Assembly (NCBI RefSeq): GCF_030817535.1 | Contig: NZ_JAUSZL010000002.1 | Location: 930,001-994,000, forward strand | Source of the DNA: Streptomyces sp. V3I8 | GTDB taxonomy: Bacteria > Actinomycetota > Actinomycetes > Streptomycetales > Streptomycetaceae | Length of the DNA: 64,000 nucleotides | Reading direction: 5' to 3' | Part shown: positions 31,648-40,567 of the stretch, piece by piece | How the letters are laid out: each line of letters begins with the position of its first letter | Position numbering within the stretch: position 1 is the stretch's first letter | Made by a program: the position numbers and the translations under genes | The notes under the pieces: model-generated | What the model was told of the DNA's origin: nothing | The model's input: only the letters and a program-made list of their open reading frames with translations | The model's database searches: none

Positions 31648-32508
31648 ATGCACATGAAGGCGAAGATGAAGAGTGTGCTGCGCCCCTCCCGCCGGCGTGT
31701 TTCCGCGCTCGCGGCCGTCGCGGGGGTGGCTGCCTTCAGCTGGACGGTCATGCCGTCGGCGTCCGCGGCCAAGGCCGAGCCTGCGTCACAGACGGCGAAG
31801 CCCACGGTGGTGCTGGTGCATGGAGCCTTCGCGGACTCCTCCAGCTGGAACGGCGTGATCACGCGTCTGCGGCACGCAGGGTATCCGGTCGAGGCTCCCG
31901 CCAACCCGCTGCGCGGGGTGGCCGACGACTCGGACTACCTGGAGAGCTACCTCAAGAGCGTGAAGGGACCGGTCGTCCTGGTCGGCCACTCCTACGGCGG
32001 TTCCGTGATCAGTGATGCCGCCGCCGGCAACCCGCAGGTCAAGGCACTCGTCTACATCGCCGCGTTCGTCCCCGACAAGGGCGAGACCCTGGCGGAACTC
32101 GGTGACAGGTTCCCGGGCGCCACACTGCCTTCGGCCCTCGACGCCGTGCCCTATCCGCTGCCCGGTGGGGGCACCGGCAGCGATCTCTACGTCCAGAAGG
32201 ACAAGTTCCACGACGCGTTCGCCGCGGACGTACCCCGGTCGGTCACCGACCTCATGGCCGTCACCCAGCGCCCGCTGGCCGCATCGGTCTTCGACGAGAA
32301 GGCAACGGAGACGGCCTGGAAGACCATCCCGTCGTGGGACCTGGTCACCACCCAGGACCACGCGATCGCACCGGCCGAACAGCGCTTCATGGCCACACGC
32401 GCCCACGCGCACACCATCGAGGTCAACTCCTCGCACGCGGTCGCCATCTCCCACCCGGGCACCGTCACCCGCCTCATCGAACAAGCCGCCCGAACCACCT
32501 CCAAGTAA
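31648..32508 (+). CDS. secreted alpha/beta hydrolase
   Basis: A 286-residue alpha/beta hydrolase with a signal peptide (basic start MHMKAKMKSVLRPSRRR, hydrophobic core VSALAAVAGVAAFSWTV, cleavage near ASA-AKA). The mature enzyme begins with PTVVLVHGAFADSSSWNGVI, has the nucleophile elbow GHSYGGSV and the catalytic His in EVNSSHAVAISHPGTV. It resembles the salicylate-esterase/hydroxynitrile-lyase-like group often annotated as alpha/beta hydrolase. AAGGAG lies six bases before the ATG at 31648. The substrate is unknown; the protein should act outside the cell. Confidence 0.85.
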   Translation: MHMKAKMKSVLRPSRRRVSALAAVAGVAAFSWTVMPSASAAKAEPASQTAKPTVVLVHGAFADSSSWNGVITRLRHAGYPVEAPANPLRGVADDSDYLESYLKSVKGPVVLVGHSYGGSVISDAAAGNPQVKALVYIAAFVPDKGETLAELGDRFPGATLPSALDAVPYPLPGGGTGSDLYVQKDKFHDAFAADVPRSVTDLMAVTQRPLAASVFDEKATETAWKTIPSWDLVTTQDHAIAPAEQRFMATRAHAHTIEVNSSHAVAISHPGTVTRLIEQAARTTSK

Positions 32509-32564
32509 CCCTTGGGACATCCGTGCCGATCACGACCCGCCGCCTCCGGCCGTCGGTGAGGTGA

Positions 32565-33506
<942 letters not shown>

Positions 33507-33678
33507 TCCGCACCTCTGCCTGGTGGGCCGGGTCCGGCTGGTCATCCGCGACCGCATCCTCGTATCCCGCCTCCTCAGGCCCCGCCGCCGACACCCTCAT
33601 CCCACTCGTCAGCACGGCTCGGGCCGGATCCCTCGGCGAGAAGAGCCTCTCCGCCTCCGCGCGAAAGATCTGCTCCGC

Positions 33679-33718
33679 ACTTCAGGCCCGCCAGGCTTCA
33701 GCCCGGCGGGCCTGAAGT
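33679..33718. terminator. bidirectional terminator hairpin
   Basis: A perfect 14-bp stem: ACTTCAGGCCCGCC (33679-33692) pairs with GGCGGGCCTGAAGT (33705-33718) around a 12-base loop. It sits between the convergent haloperoxidase-like gene and the Rrf2 gene and probably serves both. Confidence 0.8.
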
Positions 33719-33744
33719 GTTCCGGCCGCCACGGAGAATCGCGG

Positions 33745-34191
33745 TCAGGCGCTCCCCAGGAGCTGCGCCGCCTCCGGGACACCTTGCGAGATTTCCTGCA
33801 CGGTGAAGTGTCCGAGGGCCGTCGCCACAGCGTGAGCGACCGTACGGTCGATCGAAGCCAGGGACTTCTGGACGGAGCGGCCCATGACGCACGACGGATC
33901 GGGGCCGTGCAGTCCGAGTACGGGTTCGTCGCCCTGAAGCACCAGCCACACCTGTTCGAGCGTGATCTGGGCAGGGTCGACCGCCAGTTCCCATCCACCG
34001 TTCACGCCGGACCGGGACCGGACCAGTCCTGCGTTCCGCATCGGTCCGAGCACGCGGCGTACATAGACCGGATTGACCTTGGCGCTCTTGGAGAGTTCCT
34101 CGGAACTCACGGCGTGGCCGTCAGCGGTGACTGTCAGGATGACCAGTACGTGCACGGCGACGGCGAACTGGGTGTTTGTTGAGCGGGCCAT
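33745..34191 (-). CDS. Rrf2-family transcriptional regulator without the Fe-S cysteines
   Basis: A 148-residue winged-helix Rrf2 regulator ([20 protein letters not shown], recognition part [19 protein letters not shown], wing [19 protein letters not shown]). The C-terminal half contains only one Cys (DPSCVMGR), so it lacks the three Cys that hold the cluster in IscR/NsrR. It is thus more like the YwnA/CymR-type or other cluster-free members. The ATG at 34191 is the first codon; the ATGGCAAGATGG-like sequence just upstream could be an operator. It is convergent with the haloperoxidase-like gene. Confidence 0.87.
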   Translation of the reverse strand: MARSTNTQFAVAVHVLVILTVTADGHAVSSEELSKSAKVNPVYVRRVLGPMRNAGLVRSRSGVNGGWELAVDPAQITLEQVWLVLQGDEPVLGLHGPDPSCVMGRSVQKSLASIDRTVAHAVATALGHFTVQEISQGVPEAAQLLGSA

Positions 34192-34439
34192 TACCCCATC
34201 TTGCCATTTTTGTCACCATCATGGCTACAGGCACCCGCTCGGGGACGGCACGGCCTTCCACGCCCCCTGCACCGTCGGCAAGTGGGCCGTGCGCGGGCCC
34301 GCCAGGACGGCCCGCGCCGGAGCTGTGGCGGGACGACATCCACCGCGAGGTTGCCATCGTCCGTCGGCCGGGCCGGACCCCTCCGGTCGAGGACGGACCG
34401 GCCGCCTTGCCGGCGGCCGGTCATCTGGGTGGCCATGCC

Positions 34440-35600
34440 CCGCTACGCGAGCCCGGCACGGCCCAACTTGTTGGCTCTCTTCGCCTTGGGCACGAACATG
34501 AGCATCCGTGCCGTCGTGGCGACCGGTGAGCACGGCGAGACCGAAGCCGCGCTGCGGCACGTGCGTCGGCACTTCATCACCCTCGACAACCTCCGCGCCG
34601 CCGTGACGCAGCTGGTCGATGTCACCTTTGCGGCCCGCGGCACCGCGTGGTGGGGCCGGGGAACGGTGTGCGCGTCGGACTCGAAGAAGTTCGGGTCCTG
34701 GTCCTCGAACTTCATGACCGAGTACCACGCCCGCTACGGCGGCAACGGCGGCAACGGCGTGATGATCTGCCGGCCCGTCGAGCGCAAGAACGTCTGTATC
34801 TGCTCCCAGCCCAAGAGCTGTTCGTCGTCCGAGGTCGCGGCGATGATCGAGGGGCTGCTGCGACATTGCACGGACGCCGAGATCGAGTCCGACTACGTCG
34901 ACACCCACGGCGCGAGCGTCGTCGGGTTCGCCTTCACCGAGCTGCTCAACTTCCGCCTGCTGCCGAGGCTGAAGAACATCGGCAGCATCCGCCTGTACCG
35001 CCCCGACGACAGCCCGCCCGGCCGGCCCGCTCTCGGCGCCTCACTGACGCGGCCGATCCGCTGGGAGCTGATCGAGCAGCAGTACGACCAGATGGTCAAG
35101 TACGCCACCGCACTCCGGCTCAGGACGGCGGAGGCCGAGCAGGTGCTGCGACGCTTCACCCGCGGCGGCCCCAAGCACCCCACCTACCAGGCCCTCGAAG
35201 AACTCGGCCGCGCCGTGCGCAGGGTCTTCGCCTGCGACTACCTCGCCGGCCCCGGCCTGCGCCGCGAGATCCACGGCGGGCTCCAGGTCGTGGAGAACTG
35301 GAACAGCGCGAACACCGTGCTGCACTACGGCAAGGAGGGCGCCCTGACCGGCCCGGACAAGGAGCACGCCGAGACCTCGATGCTTGCCTGCACCTGCTGC
35401 AGTCCGCGCTCGTCCACGTGAACACGCTGCTGGTGCAGTAGATCCTGGCCGAACCGGCGTGGGCTTCGAGGCTCTCGGATGAGGACCGGCGCGGCCTGAC
35501 CGCGTTGTTCTGGTCGAACATCAACCCGTACGGCACCTTCCGCCTGGAGATGGGCACCCGGCTCGACCTTCAGCCGGCAGTCGTCGTGCCCGGCCCCGCA
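34440..35600 (+). pseudogene. Tn3-family transposase, C-terminal part, broken
   Basis: Residues match the catalytic C-terminal half of a Tn3-family transposase (tnpA). The DDE residues are visible in [35 protein letters not shown] and [18 protein letters not shown]. The N-terminal two thirds are missing. A one-base deletion at about 35388 shifts the frame (ML-ACTCC where the family has LALHLLQ); homology continues in another frame ([14 protein letters not shown]). A CAG-to-TAG change at 35439 then interrupts it before ILAEPAWASRLSDEDRR and FWSNINPYGTFRLEMGTRLD. The piece is therefore dead. It lies in the same orientation as the resolvase fragment at 37.9 kb. Confidence 0.85.
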
Positions 35601-35672
35601 CCACTTCGGACATCGCCGAGCGGGTGGCCCCCGGCGGTGCGGGGGCGTTGACCTCCTTCGCCGCGTGATCCG

Positions 35673-36251
35673 TTATACGGCGGCGCCCCAGCCGTTCTGG
35701 AGAAGGGCGAAGGCGGCATCCACGGCGCGCTCGGGGTCGTCGGTGCGGTGGGCGAAGGCCGATGCCTCCAGAGCGAAGTGGGCAAGGGCGGCGCACCGGT
35801 AGTCGTCGGGCCGGCTCCCGGTGGCTTCGCCGATGGCACGGGCGAGGGCGTCCTGGTGGCGCATCCACATGCGGTGCCCGTACTCGCTCAGGGCCGGCGT
35901 GTTGTTGACGAGGTGTACGAAGGAGGCGAACCGTGCATCCCTGTTGTCAGCACTGGTCCGTACCCGCTTGATGTGCGCGCACAGCGCCTGGGGGATGCTC
36001 TGGCCTTCCGGCCGGTCGCGTACGGCGGCGACGAGGCCGGCCTCCTGCTCGGTGTCCTCGTCGAAGACGAGCGCTTCCTTGGTAGGGAAGTACTTGAGCA
36101 GCGTGGTGGTCGACACGTCCACGGCGTCTGCGATGTCGCGGATGGTGACGTTGTCGTAGCCGCGTTCGAGGAACAGGTTCAGGGCGGTGTCGGCCAGCGC
36201 CTGGCGGGTGGCGGCCTTCTTGCGCTCGCGGCGCCCCACGGTTGCAGTCAT
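35673..36251 (-). CDS. TetR-family regulator, divergent from a TetX-like monooxygenase
   Basis: A 192-residue TetR repressor. The N-terminal HTH is RRERKKAATRQALADTALNL to TIRDIADAVDVSTTTLLKYF. The C-terminal ligand domain is helical, with RMWMRHQDALARAIGEATGS and an Ala/Phe-rich end. It is transcribed divergently from the flavin monooxygenase; the gap holds an AT-rich inverted repeat that is a good operator candidate. This is the standard arrangement of a drug-induced resistance or efflux pair. The 11 C-terminal codons abut the transposon remnant. Start at 36251. Confidence 0.88.
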   Translation of the reverse strand: MTATVGRRERKKAATRQALADTALNLFLERGYDNVTIRDIADAVDVSTTTLLKYFPTKEALVFDEDTEQEAGLVAAVRDRPEGQSIPQALCAHIKRVRTSADNRDARFASFVHLVNNTPALSEYGHRMWMRHQDALARAIGEATGSRPDDYRCAALAHFALEASAFAHRTDDPERAVDAAFALLQNGWGAAV

Positions 36252-36277
36252 GTTTGCATCATAGAGAAAAAACTCCG

Positions 36278-36310
36278 ACTTAAAAAGTTGACTGGTTGCA
36301 CTTTTTGAGT
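36278..36310. promoter_or_regulatory. inverted-repeat operator for the TetR regulator
   Basis: ACTTAAAAAGT (36278-36288) and ACTTTTTGAGT (36300-36310) are inverted copies with one mismatch, 11 bases apart, in the divergent promoter of the TetR and monooxygenase genes. This AT-rich island stands out from the GC-rich surroundings and should include the -10/-35 region. Confidence 0.65.
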
Positions 36311-36424
36311 GAGTGTGTTTTTGTGTTCGCGGCTGGCGAGGCGATGTCCTGGCCCGCACCCGCCAGCGCATAGTCCTTGCCCCTCGACAAGTTCAAGCGC
36401 ATCAGCATGAGAGAAGGCGTCACT

Positions 36425-37573
36425 GTGAATGCCACCACCCCCCGTATCGCGATCATCGGAGCCGGTCCCGGCGGACTGACCTGCGCCCGCATCCTCCAGC
36501 GGCACGACATCCCCGTCACGGTCTACGATCTCGGCGCTTCTCCCGCTGCCCGCGACCAAGGCGGCACCCTGGACATGCACCCCGACACCGGTCAGTACGC
36601 CCTGCGTGCGGCCGACTTGCTGGACGACTTCCTCGCCCTGGCCCGCCCCGAGGGCCAGCAGATGCGGGTGGTCAGTGCCGACGGCCGGATTGTGTTCGAC
36701 GGCATCCCGCCCGAGGCCGACACGACCGAGGGCAACCCCGAGATCGACCGCGGCCGACTGCGCAACCTCCTGCTGGACTCCCTCAAGCCCGGCACCGTGC
36801 ACTGGGCCCACAAGCTCACCCGCGTCGAGCCGATCGGCGATGGCGGCCACCGCTTGCACTTCACCGACGGCGCCACCACCGACGCCGACCTCGTCATCGG
36901 CGCCGACGGCGCCTGGTCCAAGGTCCGCCGCCTACTGACGGATGCGACGCCCCTCTACACCGGTGTCACCTTCGTCGAGACCGGTTTCAACGACGTCGAC
37001 ACCCGTCACCCCCGCCTCGCGGCACTTACTGCCGCCGGCACCATGATGGCCCTCCACAACCAGCAGGGCTTCGTCGCCCAGCGCAACAGCGGCGGACACA
37101 TCCGCGTCTACATCGCCATGCGAACCGACGAGGACTGGCACCAGCAGGCCGGGCTCGACCTCACCGACACCGCTGCCGTGCGCGACGCCCTCCTGGACCG
37201 CTTCGCCAACTGGAACGACCGCATGCTCGGCTTCATCACCGACACCGACACCGGTTACCTCAACCGCCCCCTGTACGCCCTACCCGTCCCACACACCTGG
37301 ACGCACACGCCCGGCCTCACCCTCCTGGGCGACGCCGCCCACCTCATGTCCCCGTTCTCCGGGATGGGTGCCAACCTCGCCATGCTCGACGGCGCAGACC
37401 TTGCCCAGGCCCTCGTCGGCAACGCCACCATCGACCAGGCCGTCACCGCCTACGAGAAGATCCTGCTGCCGCGCTCCGTCGAAGCCGCCGAAGGGGCAGC
37501 GGGGGCCATCGACGACGCCTTCAGCCCCGACGGCGCTACCCAGGTCCTTGCCCACATGACCCAGCACCACTGA
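36425..37573 (+). CDS. FAD-dependent monooxygenase, TetX-like
   Basis: A 382-residue class A flavin monooxygenase. The FAD motif is IAIIGAGPGGLTCARIL, the DG motif DLVIGADGAWSKVRRL near residue 160, and the GD motif LLGDAAHLMSPFSGMGANL near residue 300, with AMLDGADLAQAL after it as in TetX-like proteins. Such enzymes inactivate tetracyclines or hydroxylate other polycyclic molecules. The GTG at 36425 follows GAGAAGG; an in-frame ATG at 36407 is an alternative. TetR control and flanking transposon remnants suggest a mobile resistance-type cassette, though the substrate is unproven. Confidence 0.87.
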   Translation: MNATTPRIAIIGAGPGGLTCARILQRHDIPVTVYDLGASPAARDQGGTLDMHPDTGQYALRAADLLDDFLALARPEGQQMRVVSADGRIVFDGIPPEADTTEGNPEIDRGRLRNLLLDSLKPGTVHWAHKLTRVEPIGDGGHRLHFTDGATTDADLVIGADGAWSKVRRLLTDATPLYTGVTFVETGFNDVDTRHPRLAALTAAGTMMALHNQQGFVAQRNSGGHIRVYIAMRTDEDWHQQAGLDLTDTAAVRDALLDRFANWNDRMLGFITDTDTGYLNRPLYALPVPHTWTHTPGLTLLGDAAHLMSPFSGMGANLAMLDGADLAQALVGNATIDQAVTAYEKILLPRSVEAAEGAAGAIDDAFSPDGATQVLAHMTQHH

Positions 37574-37929
37574 CCAATCACCCGCGTGCACTTGTGCAGG
37601 CTCCCGGGCCGGAGAAGGAGACCGGGTTCCATAGGTGGTCGCTCGTGAAACACCATGCCGGGCGGCGGTCCACCCGTGGCGGTCATGTTTCATGAGTTGT
37701 TGCAAACGACTGGACGTCTGAAACAGCCTCATGAAGCAGTCAGATCCGTGAGCGATGACTTCAAGCGCGTGGAATCGCACGCCTGCCCAATGTCCACCTG
37801 TGCCGTCCCGGCGGGCTCGCCGTGCCGGACCGGCAAGGGCGAAGTGGCCATCCAGTACCACACCGCCCGCTTCCGGCTCGTGCCCCAACTCGCCAAGGCG
37901 CTGAACGTGCCGACCCCCGCCGTGCGTAA
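37574..37929. other. 356-bp region with short inverted repeats before the resolvase fragment
   Basis: No gene is supported. TTCATGAG (37689-37696) is repeated inverted as CTCATGAA (37728-37735), with GTT/AAC also paired inside; this could be a relic of a transposon res site, since a resolvase fragment follows. The remainder has frames open by chance. Confidence 0.35.
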
Positions 37930-38373
37930 GCCGGCTCGGCGTGGACCGAGCTACCCCGGCCCGCGGGCGCCGGCGCCGAGCCGGTCGGGCACGTCCGACT
38001 CGGGTACGCCCGCGCCTCGACCGCCCGGCAGTCCCTGGAGGCACAGAAGGGCTCGCACGATCCTTCCGGCATCGTGTTCACCGTGCTGGCTGCCATGTCG
38101 GGCATGGAGCGTGAGTACATCCGCGACCGCACCCTCGAAGGCCACGAGTCCGCCCGCAAGCGCGGCAAAACCATCGGCGGTGCGGGCGTCACCGATGGCG
38201 ACATGCTGTCCATGGCCCTCCACCTGCGCGACCAGGAGATGAGCCTGCGCGACATCGCCAAGCGGCTCGTCATCACCACGGGCACAAAGAAGGGACAACA
38301 CCCCTCACCCGCCACCGTCATGCGCATGCTGCGCGAGCACGACGAACAGGCCGTAGCGGCAGCGAGCGCATGA
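37930..38373 (+). pseudogene. serine resolvase (Tn3-type) with internal deletion
   Basis: One frame reads GHVRLGYARASTARQSLEAQ, the N-terminal start of a serine resolvase (with the catalytic Ser of the RAST motif). It then jumps to GIVFTVLAAMSGMEREYIRD and RTLEGHESARKRGKTIGGAG, the E-helix and linker of the same family, and the C-terminal HTH with DIAKRLVITTGTKKGQHPSP. The roughly 80 residues between (including the catalytic Arg region) are missing, and no start codon lies in frame after the stop at 37927. So it is an internally deleted, promoterless remnant. Confidence 0.8.
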
Positions 38374-38434
38374 CCACGATCACCAGGCCCCGGCTCCTAC
38401 TTTGCGGCTGGTGTCTGAGCTAGGACACCGGGGC

Positions 38435-38770
38435 CTAGGTGCGGCGGAGCGCGTCCAGATGGTCATGGGCGGGGGAACGGCCGCGCTCTGTGTAGCGCTC
38501 GGCGAAATCGGTCAGGGCATGCCGCAGGACTGCCGGGGTGCCGGGAAGGCCGCGTTCGTCGTCGGCCAGGTCCTCGTTCCGGGAGGCCTGCCGGGCGTCG
38601 AAGCGGGTGTCCTTGAGGGCCACCGCGATGGCGCCGGCGTCCATCCCCTTCGCCCGGCGCCGTACGACGCGGCGGCCGATGCGGGCGGGGTCGACCGGCT
38701 CGCGGGGTACGGCGACGCGCGGAGCGAGCGGACGGCCGATGGTGCGCCGGGACGGCCAGGGCGTGGTCAT
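38435..38770 (-). CDS. hypothetical small protein (111 aa)
   Basis: An Arg-rich frame (RRTIGRPLAPRVAVPREPVD, then ARIGRRVVRRRAKGMDAGAI) ending HALTDFAERYTERGRSPAHD. The composition from residue 35 on resembles a real helical protein, but no family is recognised and the start at 38770 has only a weak site (CCGAAG). It lies in debris after the resolvase fragment and could be a remnant. Inverted copies AGGCCCCGG and CCGGGGCCT (38385-38393, 38428-38436) at its 3' end could terminate transcription. Confidence 0.35.
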   Translation of the reverse strand: MTTPWPSRRTIGRPLAPRVAVPREPVDPARIGRRVVRRRAKGMDAGAIAVALKDTRFDARQASRNEDLADDERGLPGTPAVLRHALTDFAERYTERGRSPAHDHLDALRRT

Positions 38771-38932
38771 CTTCGGTCTCGCATCCGTGGTGCGGACTCA
38801 GGAGCGGGCCGTCGTCAGAGCGCTGTACGGCGGCCCGCCGATACTGAGCCGAAGCGCGATAGTTGTCACCGTTGTTCCACCGAACGCTTGGAGCTGCACA
38901 GCAAGCCCTGGCAGGTCAGCCCGGTGTGTCTG

Positions 38933-38967
38933 GGCGTCAACATGGCCCGGCCGCCCATGTTGACGCC
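38933..38967. terminator. hairpin downstream of the 175-aa membrane protein gene
   Basis: GGCGTCAACATGG (38933-38945) pairs perfectly with CCATGTTGACGCC (38955-38967), a 13-bp stem with a 9-base loop. It lies 23 bp beyond the stop of the minus-strand gene at 38990 and should terminate it. Confidence 0.65.
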
Positions 38968-38989
38968 TGGCTACCCGCGGCCGGTGGGA

Positions 38990-39517
38990 TCAAGCGGTTA
39001 CATCCGAATCGGGAGCGTACGGTTCGGTCTCCGCCCAGGCAGGTGGTCCTCCGAGCTGCCAGTCGAGCGGCGCTTGGGAGCCGTCCAACGAGACGCGGGC
39101 CGCGTTCACGAAGCGCAACTGCCCTGCGGCAAGAGCCTCCTGCGCCTCCCGCAGTTCCTCTCGTGTCTTCGGGGAACGGACGACCAGTTCCGCGAAATGG
39201 CCGACAGTGCTGGTCAACTCTGCAGCCGCTGCCGCCACCTCTCGGGTGGCAACAAGGCTGAGCGCGACCAGCGCCGCGTTCCACGGTGCCCAGTCGAGCC
39301 GGTGAGGCCGGTCCGCGAGAAACGCCGTACGAAGTTCGATCTCGACTGCGACGAACTCCCGCAGGAACGTCGCATACGTGGCCGTCCGGTTGTCCCTCAC
39401 CCACTGCTCGTTCTGGCCTCGGCGCCCGACGACGCCACCTGCAAAGACACCTACGACCGTGGCGGCAACACCGCCCGCAGTCGAGATCACTATCTCCCAC
39501 GGGACCGTCAAGGCCAT
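38990..39517 (-). CDS. membrane-anchored hypothetical protein (175 aa)
   Basis: A 175-residue protein with one N-terminal membrane helix (VISTAGGVAATVVGVFAGGVV) and a long cytoplasmic helical part (RTATYATFLREFVAVEIELR, then RSPKTREELREAQEALAAGQ) that looks coiled-coil-like. Such single-helix proteins with a helical tail are common and unassigned in actinomycetes. I do not recognise a specific family. The ATG at 39517 is chosen as the first codon before the helix. It stands alone between mobile-element debris. Confidence 0.65.
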   Translation of the reverse strand: MALTVPWEIVISTAGGVAATVVGVFAGGVVGRRGQNEQWVRDNRTATYATFLREFVAVEIELRTAFLADRPHRLDWAPWNAALVALSLVATREVAAAAAELTSTVGHFAELVVRSPKTREELREAQEALAAGQLRFVNAARVSLDGSQAPLDWQLGGPPAWAETEPYAPDSDVTA

Positions 39518-39696
39518 CCCCCCGTACTTCTTGGACCCACCCGAGGATCGAACCTAACCGATCAGGCAGATGCCGCCCCTTGACACCAGCGCTCGACACC
39601 GTGCCGAACACAGGCGCCCTCTCCATGCATTTGCCCGAAGTCGTCACGCTGCGTAAGACCATAAGCAATGGATCAGAGCCCGTTCTCGTGGATTAA

Positions 39697-40562
39697 GACG
39701 ATGTCCTATGTGGCGATCGCTCGTTGTGCTGTGTATGGGGCGAGGTACGTGGAGTTGGATTGTTCCGGATGGGCTGTGGGAGATCGCGGAGCCGTTGATC
39801 CCGCCGTCGAGAGTGCGGCCGCAGGGCGGCGGAACGCAGGACACGCCTGATGAGACGCTGTTCGCGGCGATCATCTACGTGCTGGTCAGCGGCTGCGCCT
39901 GGCGCCAACTGCCGCCCTGCTTCGGCATATCGAAGTCAACCGCGCACCGCCGGTTCCTGATCTGGTCCAGAGCCGGTGTGTGGGGCCGCCTGCACGAAGC
40001 CGTGCTGCACCAGCTCGACGACGCCGGCCTCACCGACGTCACCCGCGTCGTCCTGGACACCGCTCACGTACGCGCTAAAAAAAGGGGCGAACACACAGGT
40101 CCAAGCCCCGTGGACCGGGCAAAGCCGGGCTCCAAGATGCACATCCTGTCGGACGCGAACGGACTGCCCCTTCTCGTCGGCATCTCCGCGGCGAACGTCC
40201 ACGACAGCGAAGGACTGAAGCCCATGGTCGAGGGCCGCCAAACGAGACACGACCCCCACAACGGCCGCCACTTCAAGCCCCAGCGTCTCCACGCGGACAA
40301 GGCCTACGACATACCTCACCTGCGGAAATGGCTGTCGGGAAAGCACATCGGCGTGCGGATCGCCCGCAAAGGCATCAAGTCCAGCGAAAGGCTAGGGCGC
40401 CGCAGGTGGGTCATCGAGCGAACCATGAGCTGGCTGTCCGGCTACCGCAGACTCAGCCCCCGCTACGAGCGAAACCCCCGCAACTACCTGGGCTTTCTCG
40501 GCCTCGCCGCCGCCCTGTGCTGCTACAAACGGCTCGTCCGACTCACCACATAGGACACCGTC
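39697..40562 (+). mobile_element. complete IS5-family insertion sequence (866 bp) with target duplication
   Basis: The ends are imperfect inverted repeats: GACGATGTCCTATGTGGCG (39697-39715) and, read inverted, GACGGTGTCCTATGTGGTG (40544-40562). Each is flanked directly by TAA (39694-39696 and 40563-40565), a 3-bp target duplication of the TNA type used by the IS427 group of IS5. It encodes one intact transposase, so the element may still be active. Its right end adjoins the next IS element. Confidence 0.88.
39735..40553 (+). CDS. IS5-family transposase (intact, single frame)
   Basis: A DDE transposase of about 272 residues. The start region WIVPDGLWEIAEPLIPPSR is the usual N-terminal helix, TAHRRFLIWSRAGVWGRLHE the HTH end, and the catalytic residues are Asp in RVVLDTAHVRA, Asp in LHADKAYDIPHLRK and Glu in RRWVIERTMSWLSGYRR. 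The gene is a single open frame, whereas many IS427 relatives split it. A run of seven A followed by GGGG at 40077-40087 could promote slippage. A start nine codons earlier (39708) overlaps the left terminal repeat and is less likely. Confidence 0.88.
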   Translation: MGRGTWSWIVPDGLWEIAEPLIPPSRVRPQGGGTQDTPDETLFAAIIYVLVSGCAWRQLPPCFGISKSTAHRRFLIWSRAGVWGRLHEAVLHQLDDAGLTDVTRVVLDTAHVRAKKRGEHTGPSPVDRAKPGSKMHILSDANGLPLLVGISAANVHDSEGLKPMVEGRQTRHDPHNGRHFKPQRLHADKAYDIPHLRKWLSGKHIGVRIARKGIKSSERLGRRRWVIERTMSWLSGYRRLSPRYERNPRNYLGFLGLAAALCCYKRLVRLTT

Positions 40563-40567
40563 TAACT

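Noticed and set aside
37655..38242. Plus-strand open frame across the resolvase fragment
   Set aside because: It reads the resolvase region in the wrong frame; real homology is in the frame ending at 38373.
39540..39575. tRNA-like T-loop on the minus strand (GGTTCGATCCTCG)
   Set aside because: The stem pairs poorly and there is no acceptor stem, anticodon arm or CCA context around it, so I do not call a tRNA or an attachment-site remnant.
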